Part shown: piece by piece, positions 1-10,650 of the stretch
How the letters are laid out: each line of letters starts with the position of its first letter
Numbering within the stretch: the stretch's first letter is position 1
DNA from: Lepas anatifera
Lineage: Eukaryota; Arthropoda; Thecostraca; Lepadidae
Assembly (NCBI GenBank): GCA_034440635.1
Contig: JAOTON010000898.1
Location: 1 to 64,000, forward strand
Length of the DNA stretch: 64,000 bases
Reading direction: 5' to 3'
Translations under genes and position numbers: made by a program
The notes under the pieces: generated by a model
What the model saw: the letters and a program-made list of their open reading frames with translations, nothing else
Database searches by the model: none
What the model was told of the DNA's origin: nothing

Positions 1-640
1 AAGTTTGCCCAAGGTAATAGACAGCTGAGATATGTATCGTCTTGGCTCTCCCTGTTATCATTATTTTTAAATTTTGTTTTTCTTGGGACTATATTTATTA
101 GTTTCTGTCATTACCCAAGTTTGTCTTATTTCGGGGAAATATATTTGAAAGTTGCTTAATTCAGAATATATTTAGGTAGGTAGTTATTGGGGTTGAGCTT
201 AATTTAAATCAGCTGAAGCGTCATTTTCTCTGTTCGGTTGGCTAATGTGGATGATAAAAACAATATTAATTTTTGCCTTTCCTTCGGTACTGGTGCCATA
301 TCGGCATGTTTTGATTTGTCTATTTTTTCTCGTTCACAACGAGCGTACATACTTTTTCCGAAGCATGTGGTCTTCGAAATATTGTTGGGCTTTGGATCCC
401 AAGTGATATCTTTGGATTGTGTTCTACATTCTAAAAATAAATGAAAAGAAAAAAGACGCTCAATAAAAGGGATACGGGCGTGTGCCCCACATGCTAAATA
501 ATACCTATTCCGTAGAGGGCTCCACTGATGAAACCGCTCGCCTACCCGTGACGCCGAAACCAGTACTTTGTGGACCCCCGAAACCAGCACTTGTCCCGTA
601 ATTCGGTACTTCGGGCTCCGAAAGCAGAATTTTAGGGGTA
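1..640. other. No recognisable gene
   Basis: AT-rich sequence leading into the repeat array. Short open frames on both strands show no domain, signal peptide or repeated structure I recognise. I see nothing that supports a gene here. Confidence 0.5.
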
Positions 641-2690
641 CCCTAGGAGTGCCCACTGGGCCTCCGAAACTTACTCTCGGGAGGCCCTGAGGCTAACTGA
701 ACGGGGCAGGAGGGGGTTGATGCTCAGAGGTGCTCACTGAGACTAGCTCTCGGGGGTACCTGAGGACAACTCTAGGGGTCCCTGAGTCTAACTTTAGGAG
801 ACCTGGACCAACACCACTGATTCTTATTTTCGAGAGGCTCCTGGCACTGAATCAGGCCTTCCTGAGACATTTTTGGGGCCCCAGATTATCACTGCGGGAT
901 CTTCAGGGGTCTAAGGCTATCTCGGAGCCCCCTGAGACTGACTCTCCGGCCTCCTGAGACCAAAATTCGGGAGCATCTCGGAGACTAACCCTCAGGGGCC
1001 CCCAAGATTAGCTTGGAGGTGGGGGGGGGGCTGAGATTGACTTCCAGGGGCCCTCTCAAACTAACTTTTAGGCACTCCCTTGAAACTGACTATGGGAGGG
1101 TTCTGAGACCGACTCTCGGGCCTCCTTAGACTGACTCGGTGCCCTCTTAGACTAAAGCTCGGGGGAACCCCTGATACTTATTCTCGAGGGCTCCCAAAAA
1201 TACCTCTCGGAGGACCCCTGATACTAACTGGGGGACTTCCTTAAATAAATCGGCTCCCGAGATTAATTCTTCGGGGGCCCCAGAGACCAGCTTTTGGGCC
1301 TCTGAGACCAACACTTGGTGGCACTCATAAGGCGAACTTCCGGCCCCTCCCCATGATCAGCTCTCGGGGAGTCCCTGATACTGATTCCTGGGGCCTCTTA
1401 GACCGAAACTGAGAGGGCCCACTGAAAATATCTTGCGGCTCCTCAGCTTATTTCTCGGGGGTACCCCTGAGACTAACTCTTGGGCCCCCGCTCCCCCATC
1501 CCCAGATTTGCTCTCGGGCGGGTCCCTGTGACTGACCCCTGACAGCTCTCTGAGACTAACTGTGAGGCGTTCCCTGAGACTAGCACTCGGGGGAGGGCCT
1601 GCGCGCTGGAGCCCTGAGACTAACACTCGGGGGGGAACTGAGACTGAATCTTGGAGGTTCTAGATTAGCCCTTAGGGCCCTAAGGCCAACTCCGTTCCAC
1701 CTGAGATGGACTCTCCGGTCCGTAAGACCAAAACTCGGGAGCACCTCTGGGAATAGCTTTCAAGGCCCTATGATTAGCTCTCGGATGGGGGCGGCCCTGA
1801 GACTGACTCCCAAGGGCCTCTGAGCTTAACTTCTGGGCGCTCCCTGAGAATGGCTCGGGGGCTGCTTTAGACCAAAACTCGGGGGCACAACCTGAGGCTA
1901 ACTCCTGAGGGCCCCCAAGATTGCCTCTTGGAGGCCCCCTGAGACCAACACTTTGCGACGCCCATGAGACTATTTCCCGGGCCTCCCAGATTAGCTCTCG
2001 TTGCCCCTTAAAAATAACTCTTGGCCCCTGAGTAGGACGCCCTTGAGACAAAAACTTGGCAGCACCAATGAGACTAATTCTCGGGTCCCCAGATTAGCCC
2101 TTGTGGGGCCCCTGAGACTGACTCTTTGTGGTTCCCCTAGATTAAAACTGATGGTCCCCCTGATAATAACTTCGGGCATCCGAGATTAGTTCTCGGGGGC
2201 CTCTGAGACTAGGTAACCCTGAGGACCCCGGGGGACACCTCTGAGACTAATTCTCGCTCCCTCTCAGACTCGCTCTCAGGGGCTCCCTGAGCCCGACCCT
2301 TGGGGACCCTTAAACTAACTCGGGGTACCCCTGAAACCGACTCTTGGGGGTCCCCTGAGACAGACTCATGGGCCCTTTAAGACCGACTCTTGGGCCCCCT
2401 GGGACCGACTCACGGGGCCCGTGAGACTGACTCGTAGGGGCCTGAGACCGACTCGGGGGCCCCCTGAGACCGACTCTCGGGGGCCCGCTGAAACCAACTC
2501 TCTGGTTCCCCTGAGACAACCCTTGGGGCCACCGGAGACCGACTCGGGAGCCTCTGAGATTGACTCTGGGTCCCCTGAGACCGAATTTCGGGGTCCCTGA
2601 GACCGACTCCCGGGGGACCCTGTTCCAATAATCCTTTGCAGTGCTTCAGATCGCCCAAGGGGGTTTGCGGACCCCATGGACCCCCCTTGT
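640..2690. repeat. Degenerate G/C-rich tandem array, about 30-bp unit
   Basis: The stretch is built from imperfect units of the form 'gagactgactctcggggg' followed by 'cccctgagac', repeated dozens of times with variable spacing and many substitutions. GGGGCCC-type palindromes recur throughout. Several open frames of 60-120 codons on both strands are low-complexity translations of the unit (runs such as GPRVGLRGP and SVSGGPR), so I do not count them as genes. A related but distinct array lies at 8,990-10,650. The unit length is judged by eye; a tandem-repeat finder would set it. Confidence 0.8.
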
Positions 2691-2713
2691 CTACACCACT
2701 GATTATGGTATAG

Positions 2714-3072
2714 GCGGATGGTCTTAATAAATCATGTTTTCGAGGAGGGCTTTTCTGCCAACGAGGAGCTAAAGGTTACATGCATCCTCTCATTGTCATC
2801 GCCATATTCCAGAGCTACAACAATAAATCCGATACAGTAACTCATGTGCCCCGTTTAACTTACACCATCCACATGGATGTTGAGAAACTTTTGGCATTGC
2901 AGTCTACGTTAGAAATCCTTGATGCTAGTGTACAGTGGTTTAAGGTCTAGCTGTTAGAGAAGATCACGTGCCGTTTGAAGCGCGAGGATCACCTTAAACA
3001 CAAGTTGGATGTGGAAAATAGATCTCAGCTAGAGGATGGGTATATTTTGGTTGCTCTGACTTATTCAGGGGG
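2714..3072 (+). pseudogene. Coding-like relic of unknown family
   Basis: One frame reads for nearly 120 codons with amino-acid composition typical of real protein, including stretches such as HPLIVIAIFQSYNNKSD and HMDVEKLLALQSTLEILD. It is broken by a single TAG after WFKV near 2,948, then continues in the same frame (LLEKITCRLKREDHLKHK) to a G-run. It lies between the 0.6-2.7 kb array and the first TTAA element, with no visible start or splice context. I do not recognise the family. It may be an exon fragment or a piece of an old mobile element. Confidence 0.35.
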
Positions 3073-3205
3073 GGGCAGGGGGCTCAAGCCCCCTCCCCGA
3101 AATACCTATGTATAGCTGGGGGCTGTCAGAGGTAGTGACTGGGGAGTCCCGAGTCCCCTAGCGTCCCCCAGATATACTCTTGGATCTGCCAAGTTCTGTC
3201 GCATA

Positions 3206-4274
3206 TTAGCCCTCGCCCCACCGGGAGGGGGGCATCGGTGGCCCATCTAAGGTTTTTCGGGATAGCAGAAAAACGACGAGGCGCAGCACCGCGGTTGAGG
3301 GCTCCACCTCTCACCCCATCATTTTCTCACCATCTTTGTATTTTTTACCTCGGGTCACACAAGGTCAGGTCACCAGGCGAGGTCAACCAAGGTCACCGCA
3401 CTTTAACTTTTGATCTCTATAATAGCTACATTTCTTGGCCGATCAGTTTCAAACTTCCTACACTTCATGACCCCTCCAGGTTCTACAAAATATATATCCG
3501 GGATTTTTTCGATTTCGTGACCTCAGGTCAGGTCACGAGGTGACCTGGTCACGAGCTCACGAGGTCTTATGATCTAAAAGTCCCAAAAGGATTGAAAATG
3601 CTCAGCTTGCTCAGAACAGTGTTCCAGGGTTCTTGGACGCCCTTTCACGGATTCCAGGGGCGATGTTTGCCTTTTGATCTATCTGAGGTCATCACAGGTC
3701 ACCAGGGGTCAAATTCAGTATTTTGACGATAACTTTTGATCTAATCAAGCTAGTTTGCTGAAATAAACATCATCGTGTGTGTCTCGTCACTGACTTTCAT
3801 TCTATATACGGCAAGGTCACTTTTTGACCTTCTGTGACCTCAGGTCATATCAGGTCACGAGGTGACCTCTGGAGGTCAAACCAGCGGTGGGAGGTCATTA
3901 TGTTCCACATAGCAGAAAAAGGTCTGGAATTTTTCTACAAATGTACCTGAACAGATTTCAATAACTCTAACGGCATGAGAGCTATGCCCAGTTTGCTTAA
4001 TCATTGCACATTTTAGTGGAAAAAGCCTTTGATAGGTTTTGAACCTATCAAAGGCTACAAGGTCAAGTAGGTCACGAAATAGCCTTTTGTGGCTATCAAA
4101 GGCCAAGTAGGTCACGAAATGACCTAACTTGACCTCTGGAGGTCATACCATTGATCTGAGCGCTTAAACATGCGTACTGAATTTACATGAGCTTTCTCAT
4201 GTACTTCGCAGATTTGCGGTAACCCCCATATTTCGGAGTTAGAGGGGGTCATCAATGCCCCGTGGGGCGAGGGT
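3206..4274 (-). mobile_element. TTAA-type non-autonomous element, AGGTCA-rich, diverged copy
   Basis: The stretch begins TTAGCCCTCGCCCCACCGGG, a slightly mutated version of the TTAACCC end seen elsewhere, and closes with the complementary 'cgtggggcgaggg'. Its interior aligns in reverse orientation with the well-preserved copy at 26,488-27,491: shared blocks include 'agaaaaacgacgaggcgcag', 'acacaaggtcaggtcacc' and 'gtctacaaaatatatatc'. AGGTCA/TGACCT half-sites are very dense. No transposase is encoded. TTAA targets with ends starting CCC are characteristic of piggyBac-type elements; assignment to that superfamily is inference. Confidence 0.75.
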
Positions 4275-4360
4275 GGCGCCGGACCCCCGGTGGGGTGCGG
4301 TTTATATATGTGCGAGGTTTCCGACGAATCATCTCTTTTAATGCGAGTGCCAATGGCAAC

Positions 4361-5236
4361 TTAACCCTCGCCCACGGGGGTTTCGATGCCCCCCTCAGGT
4401 TTTTTGGGCGCTATATGCTGGCCCATAAACCCAAGTAATTCGAATCAAAACCATGAGTTTTTTTCGGAATGACAAAAAAACGACGAGGCGAAGCACCGCG
4501 GTTGAACGCTCTACCGCTCAACCCATCATTTTCCCACAATCCCTCAAATTTTCACCCCGGGTCACACAAGGTCAGGTCACCAGGCGAGGTCGACCAAGGT
4601 CACCTCACTTCAATTTCTGAGCTCTACCATAGCTACATATTGAAACAGATCGATTTGAACATTTCTACACTTGATAGCCCCTCCAGGGTCTACAAAAAGT
4701 ATATCTGGGATTTTTTATTTGTTGACCTGAGGTCAGGTCTCGAAGTGACCTCTCCCGTTAAAAAACGTAAAAAAGCTGTCTTATGATCTAAAAGTCACAA
4801 AAATGATTGCAAATGCCCGAATTGCTCAGAAAAACATTCTTGGCTACTCTTTCATGGCTTTTGGGGGCAATATTTTCCCTTTGACATATCTGAGATCATC
4901 AGAGGTCACCCGGGGTCAAAAAGAGTTTTTTGCCCATGACTTTTGACCTAATAAAGCTAGAGAGCTGAACTAAACGTCATCGTGTATGTCTCGTCAATGG
5001 CTTTCATTTGATATACGGCAAGTTTACTGTTTGATCTTTCGTGACCTCAGGTCATGTCTGGTCACGAGTTGCTCTTTGAGAGGTCAAACCGCTGGAGGTA
5101 GGTCATTATGCTTCACACAGCGGAGAACGCCCTGACATTTTCCTACAAAATGTACTTATCAAATCTCAATAGCTCTACTGGCATGAGAGCTATGTCCAGG
5201 TTTCTTAAGCATTGCATTTTTTAGTGGAAATAGCTT
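4361..5236 (-). mobile_element. Second TTAA-type element, truncated
   Basis: It starts with TTAACCCTCGCCCACGGGGG and repeats the interior of the neighbouring 3,206-4,274 copy in the same orientation, including 'aacgacgaggcgaagcacc' and 'ggtcaggtcaccaggcgagg'. The far end is missing: homology fades near 'tttttagtggaaatagc' before the second terminal repeat. Two adjacent copies of one family in the same orientation could be separate insertions or a local duplication. Confidence 0.75.
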
Positions 5237-5695
5237 GGAAATCGGTAACTGGAAACTGATCCCCAGCCTGGAAACTGGTACAGCAGCGCTTAACAGGTTC
5301 CGACACCACGATGAAAAACTTTCGCCCGAGCTCTGTCTGGGTTGCTCGGAGTACCCCAGTTTGCGTTATTAGGGAGCACCCCAGTTCGGCTAACCCGTAC
5401 GCAGTGGCCCATCCTTGAACAACCCCCCAATTGGAGCATGCCCCTCATCCAGGAAACTACTGAGGCGCTGAGTGGACGGACTAAATCTATTAAACAGGCT
5501 CATTCCGGCCGAATGGAGTTGCTTAGGAAATGTTAAGGGTTTTGGTTGACAGATGGTGCCTCCTGAGCTCTCTTCTTCAATGACACAGTGTGGAAGCTAG
5601 TAGGGCCCTCGGCCGCTTCAGCCCTCTATTCGATAGGCATCTCCAGCTGAACGGGCGGCAGTGCGCCCTTCTGCGATGACACAGTATGGAAGCTA

Positions 5696-7045
5696 ACGGG
5701 TGGGCACTATGAAATGGCAATTTCTGTGGCTCCTAATGAATAAAAACTTATCAATGGATTTCGATGAATTTTGGCACGTGAGTTATAGCTATTGTTGTAA
5801 GATAAACGGAGAAAAACCAAGTATTTTCGTCTTCCTGTTCTCAAGATGTCGCCAACTAAAAAACATGATGTCCGGGAAATGGTGGCGAAGTTCTTGGAGA
5901 AAAACCCGGACATGAAAAAGCGTGATATCGTGGCCCACTTTAAAAGGCATCAAGTGCCAACGACAACCATCTACCCTTTAATAGACCGGCTGGAAAAACG
6001 TGGAGACCCCAACCACACCGGGAAAGGCAGAAGGGCTATAAAAATGACAAGCGCTATGAATAATCACCTCATCAAGGCCGCTAAAAACAAAATTGGCATC
6101 TCACAGCGCTTCCTGGCAAGAAAATTCGGAATTTCGAGAACATACGTCCGCAAAATTATCTTTGAAAGTAGAGTTGAGTATAGAAAAAGACAGAAGGTAC
6201 CCCTGGTAACAGACAAACAGAAAACCGCTAAAAAACCCGTATTCGGACTTCGAAGTCGGAACTCCGTCAAGAAATAGTGCCCCACAGAAGTGGTCATGGA
6301 TGACGAATCCTACTTTACATTTACAGGCAGTATTTTTTTCATGCAATCTATTGCTAGAAAAGTAATATGCCTAGAAGTGTAGGGTTTTTACGCAGAGGCT
6401 GGCGGCGACGTTCCTCCTCACATCAAAAACCGCCCGGAGGGAAAGTACCCGCAGAAGGTTATGGTGTGGGTCGCTAAAGCCCGCGAGGGGTGTCAAAGCC
6501 TGCCATTATTTCCAGCAAGGAGAGTGTCGGTGGTGCAGTGTACCGCGAGCGCTGCATCCGCAGAGGATTACTGCCTTTTCTGGAAGAAAAGCACCCAGAC
6601 CACGATATGATCTTCTGGCCTGACCTGGCAAGCGCCCACTACGCGAGAGAAACACTTTCCCTCTTGAGGGAAGAAGGGGTGCCAGTTTTGCCCCGTGAAG
6701 AAAATCCTCCCCTGCACGCCACAACTCCGACCCATCGAAGATTTTTTGGGGCATAATTAAACAGCAAGTGTATCATGGAGGGTGGCAAGCAAAGAACGAG
6801 GAGCAGCTGGTCAGAAGAATCCAGTGGGTGATGAGAAACATCGACCCGGAGGTGCCGCGCAAAATGATGACGCTCCCGGAGCGCGTGCGCCTGGCAGCGC
6901 GGAGGGGCGTGGAGTCACTCATTCACTGGGCTCATATGAAACATATTGAAATATTGTACAGGAGACTGAATGAAAATATGCTTGTCACCCAAGCACCATC
7001 TGCATGGCTGAGTTGGAAAAAATCCATTTCATAGTGCCCACCCGT
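5696..7045 (+). mobile_element. Tc1/mariner-superfamily DNA transposon with perfect TIRs
   Basis: Perfect 22-bp terminal inverted repeats (starting acgggtgggcactatgaaat) bound a 1,350-bp element, flanked on both sides by the TA target duplication (5,694-5,695 and 7,046-7,047). One transposase-like gene fills most of it (see the separate entry). The ends show no decay although the gene is broken, so the copy could in principle still be a substrate for a transposase supplied elsewhere. That is inference; the ends and TA are read directly. Confidence 0.95.
5846..7034 (+). pseudogene. Broken mariner-type transposase
   Basis: The start is the ATG at 5,846, about 150 bp inside the left TIR. The first 143 codons give a basic N-terminal region with two helix-turn-helix-like blocks (around SQRFLARKFGISRTYVRKII), as in the paired-type DNA-binding part of Tc1/mariner transposases. 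A TAG follows at 6,275-6,277. The same frame then carries MDDESYF, the likely first catalytic Asp. At least three frame breaks follow: the later blocks MIFWPDLASAHYA (second Asp) and PIEDFWG (third acidic residue) lie in different frames. Spacing between the last two acids is about 37 residues, roughly DD37E, but it is uncertain because it crosses a frameshift. Not functional as read. Confidence 0.88.
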
Positions 7046-7110
7046 TAGTAGGGCCCTCGGTCGTTTCAGGCATCTATTCGATAGGCATTCCCAGCTGAAA
7101 GGGCGGCAGT

Positions 7111-7700
7111 TAGGAAGCAATGGGGCTAGCGGACAGATCCATTGAACGGTCCCTCCCGTTTTACAGACCCCTCCCGGGCAGACTGACCTCACCAGTTAGG
7201 AGGCTTATAAAGACACTATCTGGCGGACTGTGGCGCCCGCGCGCCAGCCGGGAAGCTCTCGGAGCCCGCAGTGAGCAGGAATCTTTAAATTAAACCCATC
7301 AAACAACCTGCTGAGGTAACTGTATCGGGATCTCCGACCAGTATCGAGCCGCCCGTACCAACAACCAGGGCCACCCTAAGGTAAACTCGGGATTTTCAGC
7401 TTGGTATCCGGAGGTTCCCTAACCAGCATTCGGGATGCCCTCAGGAGTTCCCTTAAACCGGTTTCTGTTAGGACCCTAGTCAAATGCTGGAATTATTTAA
7501 ATCGCTTCTTGAGCTAAGACCTGTACTGACCGGACCTTACATAATCCAGAGCCTTGCTCTTCAGGCAACTGAAGGTTCCTTTAAGTCAGTGTTGGCTGTA
7601 TATCGGGGACCCTGCTTTGATCAGCCTCGCTCCGGTGAACCCCACTCTTCGGCTTTTGGGCCACAATCGTCTATTTTTTTCTGAACAACTTTGTCTTTCG
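7111..7700. other. No gene; degenerate repeat remnants
   Basis: After the mariner target repeat, the sequence resembles the G/C-rich degenerate arrays nearby ('atgccctcaggagttccc', 'ggaccctgctttgatcag') but is too diverged to assign a unit. No coding signal is convincing. Confidence 0.4.
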
Positions 7701-8420
7701 CCTTTTTGCCGTTCCATTCCAACACTCTCCATAGCTCAAAAACGAAGAGACGCAGAGCAATGAAACTTACAGTACCTTATCCCTGATCAATTTTACATAT
7801 TTGACCAAATTTTTAGCTAAGGTCATGTCAGGTCATGGAGCTATTCAAGGTCAAGTGACCCGACCTCAAAACCTAAAATCACGAGTTTGAAGCAGCGCCC
7901 AGGAAACATCAGCGAACAGATCAGTTTGAAACTTCCACAATACGATAAGGTCATTAGGGTCTACAAATCTGCTATCTCGGAATTTTGATATTGTTGACCT
8001 AAGGTGGGGTCAATTTTCTGGTCAACCCCATTATAAGTCAATGGGGAAAAATAGAATGGGCTTGTTTTCGGTAAATACTGGATAGATAGAGCTGAAAATC
8101 CTCAAACCGTCTATTCCTACCACGATCTTGACCATAAACTTGAATTTTTGTCCATCTGACCTCTCAAAGGTCATGTCAGGTCATGGGAGCATACAGTGGT
8201 TTTTTGCCAATAGCTTCTCATTGAATTAAGATACAGCTCCTATTTTGCTTGCATTGATATGTCACATGACCATACCAGGTCACTCTGTGACCCTGACCTA
8301 ACTCGAGGTCAGGTCATTTTCACTATTCTGACCTAGCGAGGTCATATTATACATCAATCGATTCGCCACGATGAGAGGAATCCATTGATGTGTAAATATT
8401 TGCTCTAGCTCCCCTGAGGG
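7700..8420 (-). mobile_element. Highly diverged AGGTCA-rich relic of the TTAA family
   Basis: Blocks match the element at 3,206-4,274: 'gatcagtttgaaacttcc', 'gtctacaaatctgctatc' and 'gttgacctaaggt' correspond in order and orientation. The termini are not recognisable. Many AGGTCA/TGACCT half-sites remain, such as 'aaggtcatgtcaggtcatg'. Confidence 0.6.
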
Positions 8421-8990
8421 TAGATCTAGAGAGAGAAACGTACACTGCTCTGTTGTAAGCCTATGGAACCTTCTTTGACCAATGCTGACCTCAATATTGA
8501 CCTGACATAAAAATTATTCGTATAAAATCTATTCGTCTTGTCGAGAGCTTTCGAACGCCCTCCGTAATTTTCCTTTAGCTTTCGTGGGGATGAGGTACGG
8601 AGGGGGCGAAAAACGCCCCCGCGGGGCGTTGCCGGGCCGGGGGCGTGTAGGACGCTGCGGAGTGGGTCGTACATACCCCGCTTCTGAAGCTTCTTTGATT
8701 TCACACCTAAAAAGTTGTATTGATTATGAAGTCGAGCATGAAAGTCAGCCTGCTTTATCCCACATGTGCTGATGGTTTCTTCTTCCCAGCTCGGGGATCC
8801 AAAGTGATGGTAGGAGCTACCGTACCTCTGCAAAGGGCCTTCTGCTTAGACCAGTGGGAGTGGTGACGCCGGGGGGAGGAATATTCTGACCTGAGGAGTA
8901 CCCGTTTTTGCACAAGGGGCAACAAGTAGTGGTCCGGTGAGTCTCCCGAAATTGGAGAGACTCGAGATGACGCCAAGAGGCCGCCCAATG
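8421..8990. other. No recognisable gene; short GC-rich patch
   Basis: A short GC-rich patch at 8,580-8,680 ('cgcccccgcggggcgttgcc') sits in otherwise ordinary sequence. The 135-codon minus-strand open frame here has no domain or signal peptide I recognise, so I leave it out as a gene. Confidence 0.4.
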
Positions 8991-10650
8991 CCGGTCAAGG
9001 GGAATCCTGTGTTGCCGCCACTGGCTAGTTTTTGCAGTCCATGGGCCCTGAAAATTGGTCTCAGGGGGCCAAAACCGTGGTTAAGGAGGCCCTGAGTGTT
9101 GGACCCAGGTTAATCCAGGGAGTGCCGGTCTTGCGAGTGCCCGTATCGTGGTCAAAGAATCCCTGGAATACTTGTCTCATTGGGCCTCGGAATCTTTGTC
9201 AAAGAACTCCAGAATCTTGAACACAAGTTGGTCTGCGAATTCTACGGACCCTAGTGTTGACTGTAGGGGCCCCAAATCTTCGTCAAGAGGTCCAGGAGTG
9301 TCGAACACAGACCGCTCTGAGCAGTTTTGGGGCTGCAGACCATTGATCTCGGGACACTCAGAATTGTGATCAGGGAGGCCCCTGATTGTTGGCTTCTGAC
9401 AGTCGGGAGCCCATTGGGTGCTGTTTTCAGAGCCTCCGAATCAAATCCAAGGGTCTTGAATTTTGGCTACATACCAGCCTGGGGGGTCAAGGGGCCCCAA
9501 CTGTCGGCAGCAGAGGCCCCCTTAATTGGGTTCCATTGGACCCGCATGATCGTGACTGGTGGCCCTGAGCAGTCCAGGGCGACCCAGCTGTTAGCCTCAA
9601 GGGCGTTCTGGATCATGGTCAAGGGCGTCCCCAGATGTTGGTCACCAGCCGGTCAGACGATCAAGAGGATCTCTTGAGTGTTGGTCTCAGTGGGGCCCAA
9701 ATCGCCGCCAAGGGGCCTAACCTGGTTTGAGAATCGTAGAGGCCCTCTATTGCTGGCCTTAGGAGCCCCCTTATCATGATCGGATTCTCCTCGATCCAGG
9801 GGGCCTTGGATGGACTAACACTGACAGGGCAAGACAAACCCTATACGAGCCATATGGGAGAACAAAAATCCAGGGTGGTCCTCACCTCCCAACTCCGCAG
9901 GATCTCCACCCATGCCCCTAATCGAAGTCAAAAGGACTGCTCCCCCAATTGTGGGCTACAGTTCGGTCAGGACAGCCTACGTGGCCTCAAATGTTTGCCA
10001 TACGGGCATCCAAACATATTTAACTTAGGTTTTGCGACGCTCCAATTACGAGGTTATCTGGCATCGAAAGAGGAGAGGGGAAAGCTAGGTTTGCGCTGGG
10101 ACAGACTGCCGAATTCTGCCTCTGGGTGGGTTCGATCCCAGAACCCCGTGCTTTTCGGCGAAAGGCTATGTGATCAAACCGTGCGCGAGCGCTTTCCAAC
10201 TACGTCGCCCAGACCCCCCCAAGTGTTCGGGGTGGCCCCGATGGCTGGTTTCATGGGACTCATGAATTGTGGTCAAGAGCTCCTGTTATTAGTCACACGC
10301 TGGTCTGAGAATTTGAGGGCCCTAAGTGTTAGTCTGACGGGGGCCCCCGGATCTTGGCCATAAAGGTCCCGTCAGTGTTGACCTTGCGCATGTCTTGGAA
10401 GTCTAATGGACCCTGGGGTTCGATCTTTAAGCCCCTTCGAATCGTGTTTAACGGGGCTCCGAATATCGATGAGGTCTTGAGTAGTGGGTTTCATTTGGGC
10501 TAATGAATCGTAGTCAGGGGCCCTGAGTGTTGCCCACAGGTCAGTCTGCTCACCCAAGGAACCCGCCCTCCTCCCCGAATATGGTCTTAAAGAGCCCCAA
10601 ATTTGCTCAAAATGGCCCCTGGTGTTTTTAAAGGGGTGCCAAGGAAGGTT
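8990..10650. repeat. Second degenerate G/C-rich array, about 40-50 bp unit
   Basis: Imperfect units combine 'ccctgagtgttggtctca' with 'gggggccccgaatcgtggtc'-like blocks, separated by runs of GGGGCCC. The array resembles the one at 640-2,690 in composition but has a different core (TGTTGGTC). A stretch around 9,780-10,240 is more unique and may be an insertion; its 195-codon open frame shows no known domain. Unit length is judged by eye. Confidence 0.65.

Larger units (their letters stand above)
5577..7110. repeat. Tandem-duplicated mariner target (about 105-bp repeat)
   Basis: The segment 'gacacagtgtggaagctag' followed by 'tagggccctcggccgcttca' and 'tattcgataggcatctcc' at 5,580-5,660 occurs again starting at 5,677. 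The second copy is cut at its 'agcta' by the transposon at 5,696-7,045 and resumes at 7,046 with 'tagtagggccctcggtcg' and 'tattcgataggcattccc'. The uninterrupted first copy therefore shows the empty target site beside the filled one. Confidence 0.85.

Noticed and set aside
10128..10140. tRNA-like B box 'gggttcgatccca'
   Set aside because: No A box at a proper distance and no cloverleaf can be drawn around it.
9776..10363. 195-codon open frame as a gene
   Set aside because: It lies in a degenerate G/C-rich array, has no recognised domain or signal peptide, and its last part translates the repeat.
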